64,000 nt of DNA from Arthrobacter sp. AFG7.2 (GCF_002892835.1 NZ_PJMB01000003.1:124001-188000), one strand, 5' to 3'; shown: positions 28,723-37,095, counted from the first letter of the stretch. Made by a program: numbers and translations. The notes: generated from the sequence alone by a model not told the origin.

Positions 28723-29619
28723 TCAGCTGTCTGTGGATGTCCTTTCGGACGCACTTTGGACGGCCTTCCCGTATTCACTGGCCGCCCATGATGCGAGCAG
28801 CTGCATGCGCTCAGCCGACGGCGACCCCGGCTCTGCGGTGTAGATCGTGAGAGTCAGTCCGGGTTCGGCGGCCATCTCCAACCCCTCGAAAGCAAGGGTC
28901 ATACCGCCAACAATGGGGTGGTTAAAAGTCTTGAAACCGGTGCCGTGGTGGCGGACGTTGTGCGCACCCCAGCGGCGGCGGAACTCCTCGCTGCGGGTAC
29001 TCAACTCACCGATCAGGTCGTGGAGTTCCTTGTTGTGCGGATCCCGGCCAGCTTCCGTCCGCAGGATGGACACGGTCACCTCCGCGAAGGCATCCCAGTC
29101 CGGGTAGAACTCGGGGGCACGTTCATCCAGAAACGTGAAGCGGGCGATGTTCGGAGGCTGGCCGGGCATGTCGTAGCAGTCCCTGTAGAACGCGCGGGCC
29201 AAGGGATTGACGGCCAGCAGGTCCATCCGGCCGTTGCGGACGAACGCGGGGCCTGCAGTGATCGCGTCCAGCGCCCACTGCAGGCTCTGGTGGGGCACGT
29301 AGGATTTCGAGGTCCGCCGCCGGGGCGGCCGCGCAACCGGACTGGCGGCCTGGGCGAGGTTGAACAGGTGCGCCCGCTCGGCGTCGTCCAGGCACAAGGC
29401 CCTGGCGATGCTCTCCAGCACCTGGCCAGAGGCGCCGCTGATGACGCCGCGTTCCAGGCGCGTGTAATACTCCACACTCAGCCCGGCGAGGGTGGCCACT
29501 TCGCTACGACGCAAACCCTTGACCCGCCGGTTTGTCCCGGCTGGCAGTCCAACCTGCTCCGGGGCGACCTGGCCGCGCCGCGAGACAAGGAATTCGCGTA
29601 CTTCCGATCGGTTGTCCAT
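28723..29619 (-). CDS. XRE-type regulator with MmyB-like ligand-binding domain
   Basis: About 298 aa. N-terminal helix-turn-helix (RRSEVATLAGLSVEYYTRLE) follows the family opening (REFLVSRRGQVAPEQVGLP). The rest (LQWALDAITAGPAFVRNGRM, LAVNPLARAFY, RRWGAHNVRHHGTGFKTFNHP) is the MmyB-like PAS-type sensory domain. Start taken as ATG at 29619, since the in-frame GTG 9 bases upstream has no better ribosome site. These regulators usually control a neighbouring hydrolase, reductase or exporter. Confidence 0.88.
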   Translation of the reverse strand: MDNRSEVREFLVSRRGQVAPEQVGLPAGTNRRVKGLRRSEVATLAGLSVEYYTRLERGVISGASGQVLESIARALCLDDAERAHLFNLAQAASPVARPPRRRTSKSYVPHQSLQWALDAITAGPAFVRNGRMDLLAVNPLARAFYRDCYDMPGQPPNIARFTFLDERAPEFYPDWDAFAEVTVSILRTEAGRDPHNKELHDLIGELSTRSEEFRRRWGAHNVRHHGTGFKTFNHPIVGGMTLAFEGLEMAAEPGLTLTIYTAEPGSPSAERMQLLASWAASEYGKAVQSASERTSTDS

Positions 29620-29694
29620 GCCATTCACGCTAGGCCAAGTCCCGCGGCGGAGGGAGTCCCTTTCAGTACCTCTATCCCGCGTGCCCCTTCCTTC

Positions 29695-30834
29695 CTAGAG
29701 CTGTGTGCGGAAGAAGTCGGTGAGCTTGTCGAAGGGGATCAGGCCCACACGGTCGTAGAGGTCAACGTGCCCGGCTCCGGGAACCCAGAAGAGTTCCTTG
29801 GGCCCGGTGGCGAGCCGGTAGGCCTCTTCGCTGAACTCCCTCGAGTGGGCCTGGTCACCGGCGATGAACAGCAGCGGCCGAGGCGAGATCAGCTCGAGAT
29901 CGTTGAAGGGGTGGAAGTTCATGAACATGGTGTTAGTGGCCAGGGCGGGGCGCGTGGTGGTGTTCGGGTGGTAGCCGCGGGCGGTCCGGTAGAAGTCGTA
30001 GAACTCCCGGTCCACCTCCGTGGAGCCTACCGTGAGTTCTTCCGGCGTGCCGCCGGTGTACTCGATGGCGCCGCCAGCGAACTCGACGTCGCGCTGGGCA
30101 GCTGCCTGCGCAATGAAGGCCTTGCGCTGTTCCAGGGTTACGGACTTGTTGAGCCCGTCGCGGTTGGCGGCGCCCATGTCGTACATGCTCACCGTGGCGA
30201 TAGCCTTGATCCGGGGATCAATCTTGGCTGCGCTGATCACAAAGCTGCCGCTGCCGCAGATCCCGATGGCCCCGACTCGTTCCCTGTCAACGAAGGCTTG
30301 GGCGCGCAGGTAGTCGGCGGCGGCGCTGAAGTCTTCGGCGTAAATGTCGGGTGAGACCGAGTTTCCGGGCTTGCCGGCGCTCTCGCCCCAGAACGAAAGG
30401 TCAAAGGAAAGGGTGACGTAACCCTGTTCGGCCATCTTGGTGGCGTAGAGGTTGGCGCTCTGTTCCTTCACGGCGCCCATGGGATGGCCCACCACCAGCG
30501 CCGGGTGGGTGGTGCCGCGGTTCAGGTTGTTGGGGACGAACAGGTTGCCAACGACCTTCATCCCGTACTTGTTCTTAAAGGAGATCTTCTTCACCGTGAC
30601 CTGGTCGCTGGTGTAGAAGTTGTCAGCCCCGTTGGAGGTGTCGCCCGATTCCAGGTTATTGCGTGAAGCAGCCGGGGCTGCGAAAGCCGGTCCGGCTCCT
30701 GCGAGCCCCGCCGCGCTGGAGAGCCCAAGGGCTGCCGCGCCGGCACCCGTCAGCTTGATGATGTTCCGGCGCGATACACCCTCCACCCGGAATTCCTTCG
30801 TGATGGTGTGGTTTTCGTTGTGGTCCGTTGTCAT
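29695..30834 (-). CDS. Tat-exported alpha/beta hydrolase
   Basis: About 379 aa. A Tat signal with twin arginine (GVSRRNIIKLTGAGAAALGL) precedes AGPAFAAPA, the likely cleavage region. The mature part is an alpha/beta hydrolase: HPALVVGHPMGAVKEQSANL as oxyanion region, GICGSGSF as a nucleophile elbow whose central residue is Cys or Ser, and late DQAHSREFSEE and GAGHVDLYD with catalytic Asp/His. It resembles DLH/YcjY-like hydrolases. Start chosen as ATG at 30834, with GAGG 9 bases upstream; ATG at 30843 is nearly overlapped by that site. Confidence 0.87.
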   Translation of the reverse strand: MTTDHNENHTITKEFRVEGVSRRNIIKLTGAGAAALGLSSAAGLAGAGPAFAAPAASRNNLESGDTSNGADNFYTSDQVTVKKISFKNKYGMKVVGNLFVPNNLNRGTTHPALVVGHPMGAVKEQSANLYATKMAEQGYVTLSFDLSFWGESAGKPGNSVSPDIYAEDFSAAADYLRAQAFVDRERVGAIGICGSGSFVISAAKIDPRIKAIATVSMYDMGAANRDGLNKSVTLEQRKAFIAQAAAQRDVEFAGGAIEYTGGTPEELTVGSTEVDREFYDFYRTARGYHPNTTTRPALATNTMFMNFHPFNDLELISPRPLLFIAGDQAHSREFSEEAYRLATGPKELFWVPGAGHVDLYDRVGLIPFDKLTDFFRTQL

Positions 30835-30977
30835 CGTATTCATCCTCGTGATCGTCCGTTGCATATCTTGATTGGACTTCGTCGTCTTTTCGAGCAGACC
30901 ACGGTGCAAGGGTCAACGGGAGTCCCTGCTGAGACTGGTTCTGCCAGAGCCCCCATGGCCGGGGAGGCAGTGGAGGG

Positions 30978-31011
30978 CGTGGACGACGGCGATGCCTCCC
31001 GCCGTCGTACG
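30978..31011. repeat. Dispersed palindromic element, copy 6 (degenerate)
   Basis: CGTGGACGACGGCG and CGCCGTCGTACG around ATGCCTCC, with decayed ends. It lies between divergent genes (hydrolase and kinase). Confidence 0.7.
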
Positions 31012-31176
31012 TTTGCCTTAGGTGCCCCTCGGCCCAGCAGCGGCTGGCCACCAAGGTGCTAAGTATGCTTACCATGTTAAGCGACCCATCCGATCGACGA
31101 CGGCCGGAGGACTCCGGTGGGAAGAGGTAACCATGGCCACGTTTCCTGGTGCAGAGCCGCGGAGGGCAGGTGACAC

Positions 31177-32163
31177 ATGGGTTCCGTAGTGATTTTCGCC
31201 CCGTCCCCCGTCCTGACAGTCACGGTGGAGGACGTCCAGGACACCGCTGACATCCACATTCACGCCGGCGGGCAGGGCGTCTGGCAGGCCCGCATGCTGA
31301 AGGCCCTCGGCGCCGAGGTGACCATGTGCGGGGTCTTCTCCGGCGAAACCGGACGCATCCTGAAGCACCTGATCGATGATGAAGGGGTTAGGGTCCTGCC
31401 GGTTTCCGGCGAAGGCAACAGCGGGGCCTACATCCATGACCGCCGCAGCGGTGAACGCGATGTGGTGGCGGAATCCCCCGGACACCGGCTGACGCGGCAC
31501 GAGCTGGACGAACTGTACGGAGCCACCCTGCAGGCGGGGATGGAAGCCGGCACCGTGATCCTCAGCGGCACCGGGCGCGAGGACTCGGTCCCGCCGGACA
31601 TGTACCGGAGGCTGACAGCCGACCTCCGCACAGCCGGATGCACGGTCATTGCCGACCTTGCCGGCGAACGGCTGAACGGCATTCTGGCCGGCAAGCCGTC
31701 AGTGGTGAAAATGTCGGACTCTGAAGTCGTGGACAGCGGCCGCGCAGGAGCTTCGGAAACAGGGCAGCTGATCGAAGCGATGCACGCCCTCGCGGCTGAA
31801 GGCGCGTCAGTGGTCATCATTACCCGCGCCAAGCTGCCTTCCCTGCTCCTCAGCGACGGTGAGGTCAGCGAAATCCACGTCCCGCAGTTCGAAACCGTGG
31901 AAACAAGCGGCGCCGGTGATTCCCTCACCGCAGGAGTGGCAGCCGTACTGGCAGATGGCGGGAACCTCCACGACGCGGTGGTTCTTGGTACCGCGGCAGG
32001 TGCCCACAATGTGACCCGGCACGGCCTGGGCTCCGGCGAGGGATCGGCCATCCGCGAAGTGGCCAAGCTGGTACAGATCGTCCCGCTGGATGACACCAGT
32101 GAGGACGAACCGGCCGAGCAGATGAGCCCCGATGAGCTGGCACGAAAGGTCAGGAAATCATGA
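31177..32163 (+). CDS. PfkB-family sugar or nucleoside kinase
   Basis: A 328-aa cytoplasmic ribokinase-family kinase. DIHIHAGGQGVWQARMLKALGA is a PfkB signature-1 variant (AGGQGVW in place of GGxxxN). The C-terminal signature VETSGAGDSLTAGVAAVLADG carries the anion hole and catalytic Asp (GAGD). It resembles 1-phosphofructokinase/tagatose-6-phosphate kinase types. The stop overlaps the surE start by 4 bp (ATGA), so kinase and nucleotidase are coupled. Substrate unknown; the linkage suggests a nucleoside or sugar released by SurE. Confidence 0.85.
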   Translation: MGSVVIFAPSPVLTVTVEDVQDTADIHIHAGGQGVWQARMLKALGAEVTMCGVFSGETGRILKHLIDDEGVRVLPVSGEGNSGAYIHDRRSGERDVVAESPGHRLTRHELDELYGATLQAGMEAGTVILSGTGREDSVPPDMYRRLTADLRTAGCTVIADLAGERLNGILAGKPSVVKMSDSEVVDSGRAGASETGQLIEAMHALAAEGASVVIITRAKLPSLLLSDGEVSEIHVPQFETVETSGAGDSLTAGVAAVLADGGNLHDAVVLGTAAGAHNVTRHGLGSGEGSAIREVAKLVQIVPLDDTSEDEPAEQMSPDELARKVRKS

Positions 32164-32942
32164 ACCAGCCCACCCGTGTCCTTATTACCAACGACGACGG
32201 CATCGGCTCCCCCGGCCTGCATGCCTTGGCAGCCGCAGCCCTTGAGGCGGGGCTGAGCGTAGTTGTCGCAGCCCCCGCCTCCGAGGCCAGCGGCAGCAGT
32301 TCCTCGATCACCGCGGTAGAAGAGGACGGCAGGATTTCGATTGAAGAGCGCCAGCTCGAGGGCCTGGACGGCGTTGAAGCCTTCGCCGTGCACGGAGCGC
32401 CTGCGTTCATCACCATGATCGCCACGCATGGCGCCTTTGGTCCCCCGCCGGACATCGTCCTGTCCGGAGTCAACCGCGGCGCCAATGTGGGCCGGGCGAT
32501 TCTGCACTCGGGAACGGTGGGAGCGGCGCTCACGGCAGGCGTCAATGACGGACGCGGCATGGCGGTGTCCCTGGATACGGGCCTCAATCCCGAGAAGATC
32601 CATTGGGACACAGCTGCGCGGCTGGCCACCGGCCTGCTGCCGTTCCTGATGGACCAGGAAGCGGGAAGCGTGCTGAACCTCAATGTTCCCAACAGCGCCG
32701 GTCCCGAACTGCCGGAGTATCGCAGCGCCACGCTGACCAGGTTCGGCATTGTCCAGACCACCCTCGCCGAACGTGGCCAGCAGCATGTGCGGCTGGCTAT
32801 CGCGGACACCACGGAAACGCCCGATCCGGACAGTGACGCGGCACTGCTGGCGGCAGGCTACGCCACGGTGACCGCCCTCCAGCCGGTCACTGGAACCGCG
32901 CTGCCCTCCCTCGCCGCACAGCCGCAGGCTTCACGGGGGTAA
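32160..32942 (+). CDS. surE: 5'/3'-nucleotidase SurE
   Basis: A 260-aa metal-dependent phosphatase hydrolysing nucleoside monophosphates. RVLITNDDGIGSPGLHALA holds the metal-binding Asp pair, and GSSSSIT, DIVLSGVNRGANVGRAILHSGTVGAA the Ser and Asn ligands. The normal SurE core is complete, with a short C-terminal tail. Start ATG at 32160 overlaps the kinase stop. Coupling SurE to a PfkB kinase is unusual relative to its classical pcm/rpoS neighbourhood. Confidence 0.93.
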   Translation: MNQPTRVLITNDDGIGSPGLHALAAAALEAGLSVVVAAPASEASGSSSSITAVEEDGRISIEERQLEGLDGVEAFAVHGAPAFITMIATHGAFGPPPDIVLSGVNRGANVGRAILHSGTVGAALTAGVNDGRGMAVSLDTGLNPEKIHWDTAARLATGLLPFLMDQEAGSVLNLNVPNSAGPELPEYRSATLTRFGIVQTTLAERGQQHVRLAIADTTETPDPDSDAALLAAGYATVTALQPVTGTALPSLAAQPQASRG

Positions 32943-32975
32943 TGCACCTTTCCTGGGGCGTAGGGATACAAGTGG

Positions 32976-33014
32976 AAGCGGACGACGGCGGGGACGTCCC
33001 GCCGTCGTCCGCTT
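32976..33014. repeat. Dispersed palindromic element, copy 7
   Basis: AAGCGGACGACGGCGGG and CCCGCCGTCGTCCGCTT around GACGT (32976-33014), between surE and the DUF427 gene, followed by TGCCTTTG. Confidence 0.88.
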
Positions 33015-33106
33015 GCCTTTGCCGGGGAACAAGTCAGCAGTCCCTTCCGTTGGCATACCTACACGCGTCGTCCCTCGGCGCCTGCAGCAGCCACGAAAGG
33101 AATCAC

Positions 33107-33391
33107 ATGGTCAGGGCTATCTGGAACGGAAAAGTCATTGCCGAATCCACGGACACCGTGGTGGTGGAAGGGAACCACTACTTCCCCCGCGACGCCGTCA
33201 ACGCCGGCTACCTCCGGGACAGCGACCTGGACTCCTTCTGCCCGTGGAAGGGCACAGCCAGCTACCACACGCTGGAGGTGGACGGGAAGCAGAACGTGGA
33301 CGCGGCCTGGTTCTACCCCGAGCCCAAGCCGCGTGCCGCCCAGATCGAGGACCGGATCGCCTTCTGGCGCGGCGTCACCATCGAGGACTGA
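33107..33391 (+). CDS. DUF427 family protein
   Basis: A 94-aa single-domain protein. RAIWNGKVIAESTDTVVVEG, then NHYFPRDAV, CPWKGTASYHTLEVDG and the C-terminal WFYPEPKPRAAQIEDRIAFW match DUF427 along its length. The CPWKG cysteine is invariant in many members; the fold is all-beta. Function unknown; common in actinobacteria. ATG at 33107 follows GAAAGGAA. A diverged copy of its last 28 codons lies at 12310. Confidence 0.93.
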   Translation: MVRAIWNGKVIAESTDTVVVEGNHYFPRDAVNAGYLRDSDLDSFCPWKGTASYHTLEVDGKQNVDAAWFYPEPKPRAAQIEDRIAFWRGVTIED

Positions 33392-33410
33392 CGTAAAGAT
33401 TTGCTCTCTG

Positions 33411-33444
33411 GCGATGCTGGCGCCAGTGCGATGCTGGCGCCAGG
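33411..33444. repeat. 17-bp tandem duplication with nested palindrome
   Basis: GCGATGCTGGCGCCAGT at 33411-33427 is repeated at 33428-33444 with one change. Each unit contains the perfect palindrome CTGGCGCCAG. It lies just upstream of the GNAT gene and could be an operator pair or a replication slip. Confidence 0.6.
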
Positions 33445-33460
33445 CGGTACATTGGAGCCG

Positions 33461-33934
33461 ATGATTTCCATTGACCGGGACGACCCCGCGCGCGGTGACG
33501 TCCATAAGCTCCTCAGTGAACACTTGGCAGACATGTTCGCTACCTCCCCTGCTGTAAGCGTCCACGCCCTGGACCACTCTGCTCTTTCCGCGCCGTCAAT
33601 GACGTTCTGGACCGCCCGTGAGGACGGGGATCTGCTGGGATGCGGTGCACTCAAGCTCCTGGATGTATCCTCCGGGTCCGCCACACAGGGCGAAATCAAG
33701 TCCATGCGCACCACCGCAAGTGCACGGAAACGGGGCGTAGCCACTCTGATGCTCCGGCACATTCTCGATGACGCCCGCACCAGGAACCTCGAGCGCGTCT
33801 ACCTTGAGACTGGCACCGAGGACTACTTCGCCCCTGCGCGGCGCCTCTACGCCCGGCACGGCTTTACCGAGTGCCCGCCGTTCGCGGACTACGTTCTGGA
33901 TCCCCACAGCGTCTTCATGGAGCTGGATCTCTGA
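33461..33934 (+). CDS. GNAT-family N-acetyltransferase
   Basis: A 157-aa enzyme of the GNAT fold using acetyl-CoA. GEIKSMRTTASARKRGVATL holds the acetyl-CoA pyrophosphate loop (R-x-x-G-V-A), followed by VYLETGTEDYFAPARRLYAR and the terminal GFTECPPFADYVLDP. The pattern is closest to PaiA/YedL-like acetyltransferases. ATG at 33461 with GGAG 5 bases upstream; a longer frame to 33401 runs through the 17-bp repeat and is less likely. Acceptor unknown. Confidence 0.88.
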   Translation: MISIDRDDPARGDVHKLLSEHLADMFATSPAVSVHALDHSALSAPSMTFWTAREDGDLLGCGALKLLDVSSGSATQGEIKSMRTTASARKRGVATLMLRHILDDARTRNLERVYLETGTEDYFAPARRLYARHGFTECPPFADYVLDPHSVFMELDL

Positions 33935-34005
33935 ACAAGGCCGCTCCACAAACACCGCAGAGACAGCCCGGAGCACCAGGCGCTCGGCCGTCGGGCAGCC
34001 GGCTG

Positions 34006-34082
34006 TCAGGCGGCGAGGCGCGCCAGGCAGCTGGATCGCGAGCCATCAGGGCGCAGGTCGTCAGGCAGCGAGGCGCGTCAGG
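34006..34082. repeat. Direct repeat at the 3' end of the HNH gene
   Basis: The 22 bp at 34006-34027 recur at 34061-34082 with two changes. The second copy encodes the last codons (LTRLAA and stop); the first would encode LARLAA and stop. This looks like a remnant tail of another DUF222-type gene. Confidence 0.55.
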
Positions 34083-35533
34083 ATGGCCTGTTCGAACGGG
34101 CTAGTGACCTGTCGTGGTGGGGTGACGGGGACCGGCAGGCAATCCGGTGGAATGAGTGGCGGCTCCCGGTCCGGGTGCTCGGCCGGATACTGGCGGCCAG
34201 TCGGTGACATCCAGCCAGGTGGCTCGTTCTTTGTTGCCTGCGTCGGTGTCCAACCCGACCGGTGTTTGAGGCTGTGATGTTTTGGGCATGCCTGTCCAAG
34301 GTTGCTGATCCCGGTGGCCCCGCCGTGCTGCCACGCGGTGAGATGATCGGCTTCATTGTCCAGGCTGTGGTTGCTGCAGCCCGGGAAAGTGCATCTGCCG
34401 TCCCGCATCTTGAGCCAGCGCTTCAAAGCTTCGGGGAGCCGGTAGCTGGTACGGCCAATTTCCAGCGGCGCCCCATCCCTCGGGTTGACCAGGACGCGGT
34501 ACAACGAACTGGCACCGTCCGCAACAAGCCTGCGTGCCACCGATGGCGGTACCGGCCCCAGCCCATCGACCTCGGCTGGTTCATCAGTGAGGCCGAGGAG
34601 GGAGAAGACCGGAACGGTCACGAGCACCTCAGCCTTGGGAGAAGGCACGTCTCCTAAGTCCTGGTTGGCACTGCCCAGCAGCAGCCCGGCGGTAACGTCG
34701 GCGCGCAACTGGCTAAGGGTGCGTGGTTCGTCCGGGCCTTGCAGTCCGCGGGCGAGCGCCGTCGACCTGTTCCTGATGGCCAAGGCGATGTCTCCGGGAA
34801 GGTAGAGCGATAGCCAGGCCATCCCATCCCGGTCCGGGCTGAACTCCATTCGCCGGTCTGCCACGCCCTTCGTGTGGCGTTCCTCAAGGGACTCGGGGTG
34901 GTGGCGCTCCCGCCAAACCCGGACCTTCCGCCGGAACCGGCCGGGCACCAGATCTCCTGGCGCGGCGCCGCGGGCCAGGTTCGCTGCGTCCGGGCCAAAG
35001 AAGTGAGCCTCCAGGGCGGAGACAGCAGCGGGAGTGAGCCCTGCGGCTTCGTCGACCATGATGCGGGCGTGCAGCCAGCCGATGTTGCCTGCCTGCAGCG
35101 CATCGAATGCCGCCGGCAGCGAGGTGGTCAACGCGTGGGCTTCTCCAAGCAAAGCAGACGCGGCGCGTTCTCCGATGGTGAGCACGCACGCGACTTCTGC
35201 CACCCGGCTCATCTCCTGCGCCGTCGCCTCGTAAGCGCTGGCCGGCGGGCCTTCAATTGCGTCTGCCGCCTCCGTGTAGGCAGCCACCAGCCGCACCTTC
35301 AGCGCCGCCGTCGCGGCCTCGAGGCGCGCCACCACCCCTAACCCGTCCAGGCAAACCTCGGAAAATTCCTGCAGCGGATCAGCATCATCGTCGGAAACAC
35401 GCGTAGGCCCATCCAGGGCGTCCGGCTGCCCCGCAACAACGCCCGCGAGCTCATCAACCATCCCGGCCACCGACGCAACGGCAGTCGCCAGTACGGTTCT
35501 ACCTCCCGCATCTGTTACCGCGCTGGTTTCCAT
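34061..35533 (-). CDS. DUF222-HNH endonuclease-like protein
   Basis: About 490 aa. The N-terminal 300 residues form the helical DUF222 domain (AATAALKVRLVAAYTEAAD, LHARIMVDEAAGLTP). The C-terminal HNH module is CTFPGCSNHSLDNEADHLTA, then HGGATGISNLGQACPKHHSLKH, with the zinc-type cysteines and catalytic histidines intact. This family is multicopy in actinobacteria (the 13E12-repeat type), and its biological role is unclear; some copies behave as mobile or recombining genes. Start ATG at 35533; an in-frame GTG lies 6 bp upstream. Confidence 0.92.
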   Translation of the reverse strand: METSAVTDAGGRTVLATAVASVAGMVDELAGVVAGQPDALDGPTRVSDDDADPLQEFSEVCLDGLGVVARLEAATAALKVRLVAAYTEAADAIEGPPASAYEATAQEMSRVAEVACVLTIGERAASALLGEAHALTTSLPAAFDALQAGNIGWLHARIMVDEAAGLTPAAVSALEAHFFGPDAANLARGAAPGDLVPGRFRRKVRVWRERHHPESLEERHTKGVADRRMEFSPDRDGMAWLSLYLPGDIALAIRNRSTALARGLQGPDEPRTLSQLRADVTAGLLLGSANQDLGDVPSPKAEVLVTVPVFSLLGLTDEPAEVDGLGPVPPSVARRLVADGASSLYRVLVNPRDGAPLEIGRTSYRLPEALKRWLKMRDGRCTFPGCSNHSLDNEADHLTAWQHGGATGISNLGQACPKHHSLKHRSGWTPTQATKNEPPGWMSPTGRQYPAEHPDREPPLIPPDCLPVPVTPPRQVTSPFEQAILTRLAA

Positions 35534-35623
35534 AACCACAGCATCGCAGGGGGGTCTGACATTCTCTGCTCATCGTCGCCCTGCTCGTCGAAGGCGACCC
35601 CTCCTAAGGACCCCCGAAGGAAC

Positions 35624-35663
35624 AAAGCGGACGACGGCGGGCCCTCCCGCCGTCGTCCGCTTT
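35624..35663. repeat. Dispersed palindromic element, copy 8
   Basis: Arms AAAGCGGACGACGGCGGG and its complement around CCCT, 40 bp in total, followed by GCCTTGG. Between two minus-strand genes (downstream of WS/DGAT, upstream of HNH). It is the last copy in the window. Confidence 0.9.
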
Positions 35664-35687
35664 GCCTTGGCATGGGCCAGGGAACTC

Positions 35688-36968
35688 TTACCCGCCCAGG
35701 CGTGACAGTTCCTCCCCCATGGCCTGCGCAAACATGTCACCCGGGACGTTGGGGGCGTCGAAGTGGATGCCGCAGCACAGGTTCCCCGCGTAGGAGACTG
35801 CCGCGGCGCCGAGCCGCACGTTGCCGGCGAGCACCGCAACCGGCCAGAGCGCCACGACCGGGGCCCCGGCGAGCCGAAAGGTTCCTCCCGGACCCGGCAC
35901 ATTCGTGATAAACCCGCCCACCAGATGCTGCCGCCGGGCGAGGTGGTCCATGATCCGCGCGCCGACGGGGCCGCGCATGAACTCCAGGGTGCCTTGCTCC
36001 CTTGCCTGCGGCTTCTCCGCAAACGTCTGCCCGGCGATGAGCCGCAAACGCTCATCAGGGTCGGGCTCGCCGAGGGGCAGCCGCACAAGCATGACCCCCA
36101 CCTGGTTCCCCGCAGTCCCGCGGCGCCGCAGCGCCACCGGCTCCGACACCGGCAGCCACGCCGGAACCGGTTCACCAGCCGCCACCAGGGCTGCCCGGAA
36201 GCCGGCCGCGGATGCAGCGAGAAGTCCATCGTTTACCGTGGCACCCTTCGGACGTAGCGCCGATTCGAGGGTGCCGATGTCTGTACGCAGGAAAGCGACG
36301 CCGTGGTGCGCGCTGCGTTCACCGAGCAGCGCCGTGCGGCCCACGCCATGGCCCCACAAGGTCTTGCGGATACGGCGCAAACCTGTCCCGAGGCGGCGCA
36401 GGGTGCGGCGCACATCAATCCTCGGATGGCGCCGGGGAGCCTCCGCTGGCGCAAACGCAGGCGGCTCATTCCCGGCACCCTCCCCCGCTTCGCCGGGATC
36501 GAAGAGCCGCTGCACAATGACTGCCGCCGTCACTCCGTCGGCCACGGCGTGATGGATTCGCAGCACGATGCCGAGCCCTCCCACCGTGGCACCCGGGACA
36601 ACCAGGATCTCCCACATGGGACGGTCCCCGGCCAGCGGCTGCCCCATGAGCTCGGCGCATCTGTCCTGAAGTCCCGCAAGACCGTCCACGGGCTCCACCA
36701 GGCGGACGTGGTGCTCCAAGTCGGGCTGGGATTCGACCCAGTGGTACCGGCGGCCCACCTGGGCTGCCCTTTTGCGGAGCGCCGGCAACTCCCCGATCCG
36801 CTCACGGAGGACCGCCCTGAGCCTTGCCATGTCCGGCGTGCCGTCCGGAGCCAGGAAACCACCCGGCTCAAGCAGGCTGGCGACGAGGAACACGTTGACC
36901 TGGCCGGCGTGGTCGAGCACCAGGTTCGCCTCATCAGCCGGGGCCAGTCTTTGCGTCGCTGAGTGCAT
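35688..36968 (-). CDS. WS/DGAT/MGAT-family O-acyltransferase
   Basis: A 426-aa acyltransferase of the wax-ester synthase/diacylglycerol acyltransferase family. It has the N-terminal acceptor half (MHSATQRLAPADEANLVLD), the catalytic HHxxxDG motif as HHAVADG near residue 140, and the C-terminal NVPGPGGTFRLAGAPV, where family members have the N-x-P-G motif. It makes triacylglycerol or wax esters at the cytoplasmic membrane from acyl-CoA. ATG at 36968 with AAGG 4 bases upstream. A TTGACGTTAACG inverted repeat directly upstream suggests acyl-CoA- or branched-chain-linked control (inference). Confidence 0.9.
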   Translation of the reverse strand: MHSATQRLAPADEANLVLDHAGQVNVFLVASLLEPGGFLAPDGTPDMARLRAVLRERIGELPALRKRAAQVGRRYHWVESQPDLEHHVRLVEPVDGLAGLQDRCAELMGQPLAGDRPMWEILVVPGATVGGLGIVLRIHHAVADGVTAAVIVQRLFDPGEAGEGAGNEPPAFAPAEAPRRHPRIDVRRTLRRLGTGLRRIRKTLWGHGVGRTALLGERSAHHGVAFLRTDIGTLESALRPKGATVNDGLLAASAAGFRAALVAAGEPVPAWLPVSEPVALRRRGTAGNQVGVMLVRLPLGEPDPDERLRLIAGQTFAEKPQAREQGTLEFMRGPVGARIMDHLARRQHLVGGFITNVPGPGGTFRLAGAPVVALWPVAVLAGNVRLGAAAVSYAGNLCCGIHFDAPNVPGDMFAQAMGEELSRLGG

Positions 36969-36970
36969 GC

Positions 36971-36989
36971 CTTGACGTTAACGTTGAAG
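36971..36989. promoter_or_regulatory. Candidate MerR/LiuR-type operator before the WS/DGAT gene
   Basis: CTTGACGTTAACGTTGAAG at 36971-36989 contains the perfect palindrome ACGTTAACGT and near-perfect outer arms. It resembles the TTGACGTTAACGTCAA operator class that I recall for MerR-family regulators of fatty or branched-chain acid catabolism. It ends 2 bp from the start codon. Confidence 0.4.
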
Positions 36990-37095
36990 AGCCGGCTTGT
37001 CAGGCGGGTTCCGTTGAAGCCTCACGTCATACAACGCCACGGCCTCCGGATCCTGGCAGGCAACGCCCTACCCTTAACAGGTGACTTTGACTAAG

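Noticed and set aside
36990..37095. Cobalamin riboswitch upstream of the ECF lipoprotein
   Set aside because: No conserved B12-box sequence; too short for the aptamer.
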